Shown here piece after piece: positions 24,512 to 33,114 of a DNA stretch of 45,794 nt; the stretch's first letter is position 1, and each line of letters begins with the position of its first letter. This DNA is from Paracoccaceae bacterium (GTDB lineage Bacteria > Pseudomonadota > Alphaproteobacteria > Rhodobacterales > Rhodobacteraceae). Both the position numbers and the translations under genes were made by a program. The stretch is taken from assembly GCA_028284705.1 (NCBI GenBank), contig JANQRE010000006.1, positions 1-45,794 on the forward strand, in the 5' to 3' direction. A model generated the notes under the pieces. It ran no database searches. It saw only the letters and a list, made by a program, of their open reading frames with translations, and had not been told where the DNA came from.

Positions 24512-25701
24512 TCAACTGGCTCTATCTCCGCTGGCAATTGCGCCGAAATGCACCGCTGTTTCTGGCGATTGCGCTGCCGATATCGGCGCTTGGATTGTGG
24601 GGCGCCGAGCGTGTCCCGTTAACCTTTCGCAGCACCGCAACCATCTTGCTGGAACAAGCGCCCGGCGACACACAAACCGCGCGCCCCCGCCCTGGCGATG
24701 CCGCTCCTGAACGTCTACGGGTCATCGCGCAAAAAGTCGTGGCCGCACCGCAGATTGAAAACATCAGGGCAGCCTTGGATGCTCCGATCGCTGCCGATGA
24801 TCTCTCTCTCTCTGTAACGGCGGGGCGGGAGAAGGCCACACTTCTGACCATTGAGGCAAATGCCGTGACCCCGTCGCTAGCTTTGGCGTTGAACAAGCAA
24901 GTCGTCACCGCCGTGCGCACCGCCTATGAGGATAGCTTGCGCGCCCGTCTCTCAAAGAGCGGAACGGAAGCGAAAGCGTTAGTCAGCAGCCTGTCGGATG
25001 GCGTTGATGATCTCGATGCGCGACTCGTTTTGGCGCGCGGTGTCGTGGGGCTGTTGCCCGATGGCGCCGAGGCACAGATGGGCGAACGTCTGCGCCAAAT
25101 CTCCATCGTCGAGCGGCAGCAAGAGACCTACAACGCATCGATTCCACTCGGCCCAGAACAAATACGCCTTCAGGCAGAGCTTGACCGTGCGCTCACCGTA
25201 TTCACCAAATCTCACCCCAAGGTCGTTCTTTTGACGCAAGAGCTTGCGGCCTTATCGACACAGACACTCGGTACAAACACTCCGCTCGATCTCGATCAGA
25301 TCGCGCAGGAAAAAGCTCAGCTCAGCGCGCGTCTCCAGCAGGTTCAATCGGCCCGCCAAGACCTCTCAGCGCTCCGGTCCGAACATGCCTCGGCCCTGCG
25401 CGATCTCGCACAGGCGCAACGCGACCAAACGCGATTGCAGCGGCAGACCGAAGCGCGTTTTACTCAAGAAGCCGCATTGCTCAGCGTCATCGCAGCTCCC
25501 ACACTGCCCACGAGCCCGACATTGCCATCCCCCTCATTGGCGCGGTTTGTGGCGGTGTTCTTTGCGGTTTTGCTAGCAGCCGGGGCCTGTTGGCTGCGGT
25601 GGCGCACGGATCACGTCATCCACCGCTCGCAGGATCTCGAACGCCATCTTGGCATCACACCTTTTGCGACGCTCCCGCAGCAACAACCTCTGCCCGCTTG
25701 A
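24508..25701 (+). CDS. Wzz-like polysaccharide co-polymerase / chain-length determinant
   Basis: Inner-membrane protein of 397 residues with the layout of PCP-type chain-length determinants. There is a short cytoplasmic N-terminus, a first membrane helix (about 16-34, FLAIALPISALGLWGAE), and a long periplasmic region with heptad-rich coiled coil (about 230-320, many Gln/Ala/Arg/Leu). A second membrane helix follows near 345-365 (FVAVFFAVLLAAGACWL) and a short cytoplasmic tail. These proteins set polymer length with Wzy. The separate CpsD-like ATPase starts 10 bases downstream, so this looks like a split PCP-2a pair (Wzc N-part plus kinase part). Confidence 0.82.
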   Translation: MINWLYLRWQLRRNAPLFLAIALPISALGLWGAERVPLTFRSTATILLEQAPGDTQTARPRPGDAAPERLRVIAQKVVAAPQIENIRAALDAPIAADDLSLSVTAGREKATLLTIEANAVTPSLALALNKQVVTAVRTAYEDSLRARLSKSGTEAKALVSSLSDGVDDLDARLVLARGVVGLLPDGAEAQMGERLRQISIVERQQETYNASIPLGPEQIRLQAELDRALTVFTKSHPKVVLLTQELAALSTQTLGTNTPLDLDQIAQEKAQLSARLQQVQSARQDLSALRSEHASALRDLAQAQRDQTRLQRQTEARFTQEAALLSVIAAPTLPTSPTLPSPSLARFVAVFFAVLLAAGACWLRWRTDHVIHRSQDLERHLGITPFATLPQQQPLPA

Positions 25702-25711
25702 AAGGCACCGC

Positions 25712-26512
25712 ATGGAACAGATCACTGATACAAAAAGAATGATCGACACGGCGGAGGCCGAGCAGGCACCGCTCATCGCCCAACCTGATCCCGCGCGCGC
25801 CTGGGCGCGGCTTAATCACGTGGCACTGAATCACCGCGCGCTGGCACGGAATGGCATCATCTCCGACAGCTACGACCCCCGCGCCGTTCCCTTCGAACGC
25901 CTGGCAACGCGGCTGGTGCGTCACGTCTCAAATGCTGGCGCAATCCGCATCGGGCTCACATCGGCAACATCCGGATGCGGAACCAGCCATCTCGCCATAA
26001 ACCTTGCGTTGGCACTGGCCGGACAGTCGCATATCCGCACGATCCTTTTCGATTTCGATCTGCGAACGCCGTCGCTCATTCACATGTTCGATCTTGAACG
26101 CATCGGCCCGAAATTCAGCGCCCTGACGGCCTCACGCCGTAATTTCGACAGCACAGCCTTGCGCCTTACCGACGGGTTAGCCTTGAGCCTTAACGCAACG
26201 CCTGAGAGCGATCCGGCCACACGCCTGACATCCCGCGCAACTCATGACTTGCTTGATCAAATCCAAGAGGATTTTGCACCCGATCTCATACTCTTCGACC
26301 TGCCGCCACTTTTTCCGATGCCGGACACTCTCATGGCAATGAACCTGCTGGACGGGGCGTATATCGTTGCAAAGGCTGGGCGAAGTACCGCGCCGCAGAT
26401 CGACGCCGCCGAGCGTGCGATTGGCGAACATTGCACCTGTTTTGGAACGATACTGACGGAGTGCCGCTTCCCCGACCCCCTGCTGCACGTGCCAGAGATC
26501 GCGCATGGATGA
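25712..26512 (+). CDS. CpsD/CapB-like exopolysaccharide ATPase with a degenerate Walker A
   Basis: A 266-residue cytoplasmic protein related to the BY-kinase/ParA-MinD fold that partners Wzz-like membrane proteins. At about residues 83-95 it reads TSATSGCGTSHLA where the family normally has a P-loop with GKS/T, so the Walker A lysine is replaced by threonine. The Walker A' region ILFDFDLRTP (about 111-120) and LILFDLPP are kept. The C-terminus has no tyrosine cluster, so autophosphorylation as in Wzc/CpsD seems unlikely. The ATG at 25712 lies 10 bases after the Wzz-like stop. It may be a regulatory rather than an active kinase. Confidence 0.8.
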   Translation: MEQITDTKRMIDTAEAEQAPLIAQPDPARAWARLNHVALNHRALARNGIISDSYDPRAVPFERLATRLVRHVSNAGAIRIGLTSATSGCGTSHLAINLALALAGQSHIRTILFDFDLRTPSLIHMFDLERIGPKFSALTASRRNFDSTALRLTDGLALSLNATPESDPATRLTSRATHDLLDQIQEDFAPDLILFDLPPLFPMPDTLMAMNLLDGAYIVAKAGRSTAPQIDAAERAIGEHCTCFGTILTECRFPDPLLHVPEIAHG

Positions 26513-27086
26513 CAACCTGCCTCCCGTTCCGAAACAGAGCCTAACAAAGTGCGAACGGGCACTCAGACTTGTTCTTTCCTGCCTCGATCCTCGTTGCTAT
26601 CTGCACGCGCTGAAGCTGCTGAACTACTACAATTACACCCATGTCACGCCGCGTCGTGCGCTGACCCTCGGCAGAAATGTCGCGCTTAGCCCGACCGTTT
26701 CCTTCAACCATGCCGAGCGTATCACCATCGGGGATCGCACCCATATAGGTGCGCAATGCATGCTCTGGGCAGGCCCTCAGTCGGGCAGAATCGAGATCGG
26801 CCCCGATTGCCTCTTTGGCCCTGGCGTCCTTGTCACAGCCGCCAATTATCGCTTCCGTGACGGTGCTCCGGTATCTGCTCAATGCATGCAGGAAGCGCAT
26901 GTCAGGATCGGAGCGGACGTGTGGGTCGGTGCCGGTGCCATCATCCTGCCGGGGATCGAGATCGGCTCCGGGGCAGTGATCGGGGCTGGCGCCGTTGTGA
27001 CCTCATCTGTGCCTCCGGGCACGATCGTCGCCGGACCTGCCGCAGCCCCAATCGGATCGCGTTTTGACCCTGGATTGGCCGCATGA
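26505..27086 (+). CDS. Hexapeptide-repeat acetyltransferase (WcaF/colanic-acid type)
   Basis: A 193-residue left-handed beta-helix acyltransferase. Hexapeptide turns include ITIGDRTHIGAQCM, IEIGPDCLFGPGVLVTA and VRIGADVWVGAGAIILPGIEIGSGAVIGAGAVV; VPPGTIVAGPAAAPIG closes the domain. The HYHxH-like catalytic region is not obvious, but an Asn-Tyr-Arg (AANYR) sits at the usual place. It overlaps the CpsD-like gene by 8 bases and the following glycosyltransferase by 4. Probably acetylates the polymer or an intermediate; the acceptor is unknown. Confidence 0.85.
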   Translation: MDDNLPPVPKQSLTKCERALRLVLSCLDPRCYLHALKLLNYYNYTHVTPRRALTLGRNVALSPTVSFNHAERITIGDRTHIGAQCMLWAGPQSGRIEIGPDCLFGPGVLVTAANYRFRDGAPVSAQCMQEAHVRIGADVWVGAGAIILPGIEIGSGAVIGAGAVVTSSVPPGTIVAGPAAAPIGSRFDPGLAA

Positions 27087-27970
27087 CCCGCGATCTTGCC
27101 GTGATCATCCCGCACTACAAGGATTACGTCCGTCTGGGTCAGCTACTTGAGGAACTCGCAGATTGCGAGGGGCGCGATTGGACGGATGTTGTTGTCGTCC
27201 ATTCCGGTACGACCGCTCACGATCAGGCATTTGAGAGGCGCTACACCAATGTTCGATTTCTGCACGAACCACTTGCGGGTGCCGGACCGGCCCGAAATCT
27301 CGGTGTATCCGCGACCACCGCCCCCTTTCTTCTGTTTCTGGACAGCGACTGCCGCCCGGACAAGGATCTGCTGATTCAGGCCCGTCGCCATGCCAACAAG
27401 GCGGATATCGTCGGTGGTCGGATTGATCTCTTCGATGAGACACCGGGGAATCGCACCGGAGCCGAGGCGTTCGAAGCTGTCTTCGCCTTTCATCAAAAAA
27501 GCTACGTCCAGAAACGCCATTTTGCCGCGACCGCGAACCTTCTGACCACGCGCTCGGTCTTTGATCAGGTAGGACCGTTCGCAACGGGCACTGCTGAGGA
27601 TCGCGAATGGTGCCTGCGGGCGCGCGATCTGGGCTTTTCGATCGCCTATGCACCTAGGATGAGGGTGAGGCACCCGTCTCGCGGCACATGGGACTCACTT
27701 GTTTCGAAATGGGGACGACTGGTGCGCGAGGAATTCGCCCTCACACGCAAATCCTCAATTTTCGCGGTGCGATGGGGCACCAAGCTGCTGGCTCTGCCGT
27801 TCAGCATCCTGCTTGATCTGCCCCGCGTTTGGTTCTCCGGTCGACTGAACGGTCCATCCGAGCGACTCCTCGGCAGCTGGACCCTCATCCGCCTGCGGTT
27901 CTGGCGCATGCGGGCGATGCTGGGGGCGTTTCGGTTCAGTCCCGTGCGTAAACGTCATCGTAGCGAGTGA
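27083..27970 (+). CDS. Family 2 glycosyltransferase
   Basis: GT2 enzyme of 295 residues: LAVIIPHYKDYVRLGQLLEEL at the N-terminus, AGAGPARNLGV, then FLLFLDSDCRPDKDLL with the DSD metal-binding motif at about residues 88-90, and a later TAEDREWCLRARDLG segment that often provides the catalytic base (ED). The last 60 residues are hydrophobic/basic and may touch the membrane. It is the last gene of the plus-strand wzz operon, and its final 35 bases overlap the convergent manC gene. The sugar it transfers is not evident; the adjoining GDP-sugar genes make mannose or fucose candidates. Confidence 0.87.
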   Translation: MTRDLAVIIPHYKDYVRLGQLLEELADCEGRDWTDVVVVHSGTTAHDQAFERRYTNVRFLHEPLAGAGPARNLGVSATTAPFLLFLDSDCRPDKDLLIQARRHANKADIVGGRIDLFDETPGNRTGAEAFEAVFAFHQKSYVQKRHFAATANLLTTRSVFDQVGPFATGTAEDREWCLRARDLGFSIAYAPRMRVRHPSRGTWDSLVSKWGRLVREEFALTRKSSIFAVRWGTKLLALPFSILLDLPRVWFSGRLNGPSERLLGSWTLIRLRFWRMRAMLGAFRFSPVRKRHRSE

Positions 27971-29354
27971 TATCATCTTCGCCAAAATAGGTGCCGGTCT
28001 GCACTTCAATTAGGACCATCGGTTCGCTTTGCCGATTTTCCATGCGATGCTTGACGCCAAGCGGGATATAGACGGACGCATTGGCTGGAACGTCTTTCAC
28101 TTCTTCGCCAATCGTCACGGTCGCAATGCCTGCGACGACAATCCAATGCTCTGAGCGATGCTCGTGGGATTGCAGGGATAGTTTTCCGCCGGGGTCGACA
28201 ACAATCCGCTTCACCTGAAAGCTGGGACCGATGGCAAGGCTCTCAAACCATCCCCAGGGGCGATAGTCCCGGGGCAGTTGTTCCGCCTGGGCAATTTTTT
28301 GATCCTTCAGCATGGTCACGGCGGTTTTCACATCCTGGGCCTTCTTTCGATCCGCAATCAGGACCGCGTCCGGCATCGCAACCGCAACGATGTCCTTCAA
28401 GCCAAGCCCAACCAGTACCTGGCTTTCTGATTCAGACCGCAAAAGTGTCCCTTCACTTTCAATCGCAATCGCCGCCCCGGACGTCACGGTTTCAGTGTCT
28501 ATTTCAGCGCCTTCGCGCCAAATCGCCTCCCAGTCACCGAGATCGGACCAATGCGCGTCAAACGGTACAACAGATAGGTTTTTGGCCTTCTCCATGACCG
28601 CATAGTCAATCGACTCAGCCGGCGCACGCTGCCACGCACTACCATCGAGCCGAAGGAAATCGAGGTCGGTTCTAGCCTGTGAAACTGCCTGCCGCACGGG
28701 TTCGACCATTTCAGCGGCGTGCAGTTCAAAGGCCTCCAATATGGTGCCAACCGTGAACATGAAAATACCGGCGTTCCACAAGTAGCCACCGTCTTTCAGC
28801 ATTTTCTCCGCCGTCGCCGCATCGGGCTTTTCGACAAAGCGCTGCAGAGAAATGGTCCCGTTCGCCGTCTCCGTACCCAATTCCAGATACCCGTAGCCCG
28901 TTTCCGCCCGCGTCGGGGTAATCCCGAAAGTGACGATATCGCCCGCCAACACAGCTGGCCGTGCGCGTTCCAACGCGGCTTTGAAAGCCTCGGAATCCGG
29001 GATCACGTGATCCGATGGCGCGACGAGCATGATTGTGTCCGCGCCTTGCTCTGCCAGGTTCATCGCAGCGGCAAGCACTGCTGGCGCCGTATTCCGTCCC
29101 TCGGGCTCGATCAGGATCGCATCGGCATCGCAGCCCACGTCCCGCAACTGGTCGCGCACAATGAACCGATAATCCGCGCCGGTCACGACATGGGGCGCTG
29201 CAAAGCCCTCACCGCTCAACCGTTTGGCGGAAGCCTGAAACAGGCTCTCGTCGCCGATGAACGACACGAACTGCTTGGGATAGCTCTTGCGCGATAAGGG
29301 CCAAAGCCGTGTCCCCGAGCCTCCGCATAACAAGATCGGAACAATCTTTTCCAT
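27936..29354 (-). CDS. manC: Mannose-1-phosphate guanylyltransferase / mannose-6-phosphate isomerase
   Basis: Bifunctional type II PMI/GMP that makes GDP-mannose. The N-terminal nucleotidyltransferase begins MEKIVPILLCGGSGTRLWPLSRKSYPKQF, the pyrophosphorylase signature, with FVEKPD further on. The C-terminal cupin isomerase has PWGWFESL, SLQSHEHRSEHWIVVAG and IPLGVKHRMEN. I chose ATG 29354, preceded by GAGGA about 9 bases upstream, giving 472 residues, the family length; an in-frame start at 29429 adds unrelated residues. It lies 22 bases after fcl on the same strand, so gmd-fcl-manC form the GDP-fucose supply operon. Confidence 0.95.
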   Translation of the reverse strand: MEKIVPILLCGGSGTRLWPLSRKSYPKQFVSFIGDESLFQASAKRLSGEGFAAPHVVTGADYRFIVRDQLRDVGCDADAILIEPEGRNTAPAVLAAAMNLAEQGADTIMLVAPSDHVIPDSEAFKAALERARPAVLAGDIVTFGITPTRAETGYGYLELGTETANGTISLQRFVEKPDAATAEKMLKDGGYLWNAGIFMFTVGTILEAFELHAAEMVEPVRQAVSQARTDLDFLRLDGSAWQRAPAESIDYAVMEKAKNLSVVPFDAHWSDLGDWEAIWREGAEIDTETVTSGAAIAIESEGTLLRSESESQVLVGLGLKDIVAVAMPDAVLIADRKKAQDVKTAVTMLKDQKIAQAEQLPRDYRPWGWFESLAIGPSFQVKRIVVDPGGKLSLQSHEHRSEHWIVVAGIATVTIGEEVKDVPANASVYIPLGVKHRMENRQSEPMVLIEVQTGTYFGEDDITRYDDVYARD

Positions 29355-29376
29355 TTGACAAAATCCTCGGGTTTTC

Positions 29377-30339
29377 TCAGGCGCTTCGCAGCTCGTCACG
29401 ATGCGCCAGGAACCACTCATAGGTCTCAACTAGACCCTGTTTCAGCTCAATTTGCGCCTTCCAACCCATCTGGGCGAGGCGGGCTACGTCCATCAATTTG
29501 CGAGGGGGGCCATCCGGTTTGCTGGGATCCGTTTCGATGCGACCGTCAAATCCGACCACCTCTGCGACCAGTTCCGCAAGCTCCAGGATCGAAATGTCCT
29601 TCCCTGATCCCACATTGATATGGCTCAACATTGGCTGCGTATTCGCGTCGTAGATCTCCCGCTCCAGATTCAAAACAAACAGCGCAGCTTCTGCCATGTC
29701 ATCCACATGAAGGAATTCGCGTTTGGGCGTTCCGGTGCCCCAAATTATAACCTTGTCGGCACCTGCCTCTTTTGCCTCATGGAACCTGCGGATCAGCGCC
29801 GGCAGAACATGGCTGTTCTCGGGGTGAAAATTGTCGCCCGGGCCATAAAGGTTCGTCGGCATGACGCTGCGATAGTCCCGCCCGTATTGCCGGTTATAGC
29901 TCTCGCAAAGCTTGATCCCGGCAATCTTGGCAATGGCGTAAGGCTCGTTCGTCGCCTCTAGAACGCCTGTCAGAAGCGCGTCTTCGCGCATGGGCTGTGG
30001 AACCTCCCGAGGATAAATGCAGGAACTGCCTAGGCACAGCAGACGATCAACCCCGGCCTTATGCGCTTCGTGGATGACATTGGCCTGCATGATCAGATTT
30101 TCGTAGATGAACTCGGCAGGGTAGGTATTATTGGCGTGAATTCCACCGACTTTTGCTGCTGCCAGGACGACGACATCGGGACTAACGTCGCCGAAAAACG
30201 TGCGAACTGCGCTTTGATCGGTCAGATCCAATTCAGCGCGACGTCTGGTGATAAGCTCGGCGTCTTTTCGTTCCTCCTTAAGACGGCGAAGGATTGCACC
30301 TCCGACCATCCCTGCATGTCCCGCGACGAAAATCCGCAT
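29377..30339 (-). CDS. fcl: GDP-L-fucose synthase
   Basis: Epimerase/reductase of the short-chain dehydrogenase family that converts GDP-4-keto-6-deoxy-D-mannose to GDP-L-fucose with NADPH. The 320-residue protein starts [16 protein letters not shown] (NADP-binding GxxGxxG), has [18 protein letters not shown] typical of WcaG/Fcl, then [11 protein letters not shown] and the catalytic YAIAK at about residue 132. The start is 3 bases after the gmd stop. Together with gmd and manC it supplies GDP-fucose for the exopolysaccharide. Confidence 0.95.
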   Translation of the reverse strand: MRIFVAGHAGMVGGAILRRLKEERKDAELITRRRAELDLTDQSAVRTFFGDVSPDVVVLAAAKVGGIHANNTYPAEFIYENLIMQANVIHEAHKAGVDRLLCLGSSCIYPREVPQPMREDALLTGVLEATNEPYAIAKIAGIKLCESYNRQYGRDYRSVMPTNLYGPGDNFHPENSHVLPALIRRFHEAKEAGADKVIIWGTGTPKREFLHVDDMAEAALFVLNLEREIYDANTQPMLSHINVGSGKDISILELAELVAEVVGFDGRIETDPSKPDGPPRKLMDVARLAQMGWKAQIELKQGLVETYEWFLAHRDELRSA

Positions 30340-30342
30340 CGA

Positions 30343-31461
30343 TCAATCCTCGATTGAAATCGGCAGGTCGAGATTATGCTCCTTCAAAAGCGCATGCCGC
30401 TGCGCTGTCTTGAAGTCTTCGGCCACCATTTCCGCACACATCTCCTGGACGGTGATCTCTGGCTCCCACCCAAGTCGCTCCTTCGCCTTCGCCGCGTCGC
30501 CCAGCAGGGTTTCCACTTCGGCTGGTCGAAAATATCGCGGATCAATACGCAGGATCACATCGCCCGGAGACAGGGCAGCGGCCATATTGCCCTCGATCGC
30601 TTCCACGATCCCAACTTCCTCAAGCCCTTCCCCTTCAAAGCGCAGAATAATGCCAAGCTCCTTGGCACTCATCACGATGAACTCGCGAACTGAAAGCTGC
30701 TTGCCTGTCGCAATCACGAAATCCTCGGCAGCGTCCTGCTGCAACATCATCCACTGCATACGCACGTAGTCTTTCGCGTGACCCCAGTCGCGCAAAGCGT
30801 CAATATTGCCCATAAACAGACACTGTTCCAGCCCAACTGCGATATTCGACAGCCCCCTTGTGATCTTGCGGGTCACGAAAGTCTCACCGCGTCTGGGGCT
30901 CTCGTGATTGAAGAGAATGCCGTTACAGGCGTACATCCCATAAGCTTCGCGATAGTTCACGGTGATCCAGTAGGAATAGAGCTTCGCAACAGCGTAGGGA
31001 GAGCGCGGATAGAACGGGGTCGTCTCCTTTTGCGGCATCTCCTGCACGAGCCCATAAAGCTCCGACGTCGAGGCCTGATAGAACCGCGTCTTCCTTTCCA
31101 TGCCTAGAAACCGGATCGCCTCAAGCAACCGCAACGTGCCGATCGCATCCACATCCGCAGTGTATTCGGGGGATTCGAAACTCACAGCCACATGGCTTTG
31201 CGCGCCGAGGTTATACACCTCATCCGGCTGCACTTCCGAAATGATCCGGGTCAGGTTCGACGTGTCGGTCAGATCGCCATAATGGAGAAAGAACCGCTTA
31301 CCTTCCTCGTGAATGTCCTGGTAGATGTGGTCGATCCTCTGAGTATTGAACGAAGACGCGCGCCGTTTCAGGCCATGCACCTCATACCCTTGTCCCAACA
31401 AAAACTCCGCCAGATAAGATCCGTCCTGGCCGGTGATACCTGTGATAAACGCCTTTTTCAC
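30343..31461 (-). CDS. gmd: GDP-mannose 4,6-dehydratase
   Basis: First step from GDP-mannose to GDP-fucose (or rhamnose/perosamine). The protein shows [17 protein letters not shown] at the N-terminus, [27 protein letters not shown], and the YxxxK segment [14 protein letters not shown] start it at GTG 31461: AAGGA lies 7 bases upstream, the protein then begins [11 protein letters not shown] like most Gmd proteins, and its 372 residues match the family. The in-frame ATG at 31476 lacks a Shine-Dalgarno. It is the first gene of gmd-fcl-manC and diverges from gpmI. Confidence 0.95.
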   Translation of the reverse strand: MKKAFITGITGQDGSYLAEFLLGQGYEVHGLKRRASSFNTQRIDHIYQDIHEEGKRFFLHYGDLTDTSNLTRIISEVQPDEVYNLGAQSHVAVSFESPEYTADVDAIGTLRLLEAIRFLGMERKTRFYQASTSELYGLVQEMPQKETTPFYPRSPYAVAKLYSYWITVNYREAYGMYACNGILFNHESPRRGETFVTRKITRGLSNIAVGLEQCLFMGNIDALRDWGHAKDYVRMQWMMLQQDAAEDFVIATGKQLSVREFIVMSAKELGIILRFEGEGLEEVGIVEAIEGNMAAALSPGDVILRIDPRYFRPAEVETLLGDAAKAKERLGWEPEITVQEMCAEMVAEDFKTAQRHALLKEHNLDLPISIED

Positions 31462-31537
31462 AAATTCGTCCTTCATGCTCGGTCGAAAGTTCTCATATTC
31501 GATTTCAGGCCGAAGAACACTGCTAAATCATGAGCTG

Positions 31538-31566
31538 TTGAAGCGCAGGCCATGCCCCGGTACAAC
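31538..31566 (+). promoter_or_regulatory. Candidate sigma-70 promoter for gpmI
   Basis: TTGAAG (31538-31543), 17 bases, TACAAC (31561-31566) lies 24 bases upstream of the gpmI ATG. Each hexamer matches its consensus at four positions and the spacing is ideal. Inferred from resemblance and position only. Confidence 0.4.
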
Positions 31567-31590
31567 ATCCAAAAAATGGACTGAGCAGCC

Positions 31591-33114
31591 ATGACCACAC
31601 CTAAACCCGTTGTGCTTTGTATCCTCGATGGATGGGGCTTGTCCGCCGAGACAAAGGGAAATGCCCCGCATCTGGCGAATATCCCCTGTTTCGACCGGAT
31701 CATGGTCACATGCCCGACCGCGCAGCTCATCACCCATGGGCCGGATGTTGGGCTGCCGAAGGGGCAGATGGGTAATTCCGAGGTCGGCCACACCAATATC
31801 GGCGCAGGTCGTGTTGTGGCGATGGATTTGGGTCAGATCGATCTCGCAATAGAGGACGGCAGCTTCTTTCAGAACGCTGAACTTCAAGATTTCTGCAAAA
31901 AGCTGAAAGAGACCGGCGGCACAGCACATATTGCCGGACTGGTATCAGACGGGGGCGTGCACGGTCATCTCACCCATATCCAGGCGGCGGTCAAAGCGGT
32001 GACAGACGCCGGGGTTCCCGTCGCGCTGCATGCGATGACAGACGGTCGGGACGTAGCGCCAAAATCTGCGAAGGACTATGTGAGAGCGCTGGAGGAAAGC
32101 CTTCCCGACGCTGCCAGAATCGCGACCGTCACCGGCAGATATTACGCCATGGACCGCGACAATCGCTGGAATAGGGTCGAAAAAGCTCATCAAGCCTGGG
32201 TGAAAGGCACGGGCGAAACGGCCGCATCCGCCCAAGCTGCTATCGACGCAGCCTATCAGGCTGACAAGACCGACGAGTTCATCCCGGCCACTGTGATCGG
32301 CGACTACGATGGGATCCAGAGTGGCGACGGCATCTTCTTTCTTAACTTCCGCGCCGACCGCGCACGCGAAATCCTCTCGGCCCTCGCAGATCCGGATTTT
32401 GATGCGTTCGACGTCGCCGATCGCCCGAAACTCGCGGCTTGCCTTGGTATGGTCGATTACTCCGACCACCACACGAATTTCATGACGACCGCCTACCCGA
32501 AGCAGCAGATCGTCAACACGCTCGGCGCTTGGGTCGCGGCAAAAGGTCTGAAACAATACCGTCTGGCCGAAACCGAGAAATACCCGCATGTGACCTTCTT
32601 CCTCAACGGCGGGATCGAGCCCCCCGAACCCGGTGAAGACCGCTACATGCCCAAAAGCCCCGATGTGGCGACCTATGATCTCCAACCCGAAATGTCGGCA
32701 CCGGAGGTCACAGAGAAGTTCGTCGCGGCGATCAAGGCTGGCTACGACCTCATCGTCGTCAACTATGCCAACCCGGACATGGTCGGGCACACCGGCGATC
32801 TCAGCGCGGCCATGAAGGCCTGCGAGTCGGTCGATCAGGGCCTCGCAGCGGTAACCGAGGCGCTCCGCGAGACTGGTGGCGCGATGATTCTGACGGCTGA
32901 TCACGGCAATTGCGAAATGATGATCGATCCCGAGACCGGTAATCCACACACAGCGCATACCACAAATCCGGTTCCTGTCGCGCTGATCGGCGGGCCAGAA
33001 AACGCGACGCTGCGCAATGGACGCCTTGCCGATCTGGCTCCAACCTTGCTCGATCTGATGAACCTCGATCAACCCGAAGAAATGACCGGTCAGAGCCTCA
33101 TCCAGCATGCTTAG
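31591..33114 (+). CDS. gpmI: 2,3-bisphosphoglycerate-independent phosphoglycerate mutase
   Basis: Glycolytic interconversion of 3- and 2-phosphoglycerate using two Mn ions. It is a 507-residue alkaline-phosphatase-superfamily protein. The metal-binding LCILDGWG (Asp13) is at the N-terminus and the catalytic serine is in GQMGNSEVGH (Ser63). MTDGRDVAP, YADP/ANPDMVGHTGD and TADHGNCE supply the remaining metal ligands. It is the first of a plus-strand row (gpmI, envC-like, ctpA, rppH) that is common in alphaproteobacteria, and it overlaps the next gene by 8 bases. Confidence 0.97.
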   Translation: MTTPKPVVLCILDGWGLSAETKGNAPHLANIPCFDRIMVTCPTAQLITHGPDVGLPKGQMGNSEVGHTNIGAGRVVAMDLGQIDLAIEDGSFFQNAELQDFCKKLKETGGTAHIAGLVSDGGVHGHLTHIQAAVKAVTDAGVPVALHAMTDGRDVAPKSAKDYVRALEESLPDAARIATVTGRYYAMDRDNRWNRVEKAHQAWVKGTGETAASAQAAIDAAYQADKTDEFIPATVIGDYDGIQSGDGIFFLNFRADRAREILSALADPDFDAFDVADRPKLAACLGMVDYSDHHTNFMTTAYPKQQIVNTLGAWVAAKGLKQYRLAETEKYPHVTFFLNGGIEPPEPGEDRYMPKSPDVATYDLQPEMSAPEVTEKFVAAIKAGYDLIVVNYANPDMVGHTGDLSAAMKACESVDQGLAAVTEALRETGGAMILTADHGNCEMMIDPETGNPHTAHTTNPVPVALIGGPENATLRNGRLADLAPTLLDLMNLDQPEEMTGQSLIQHA

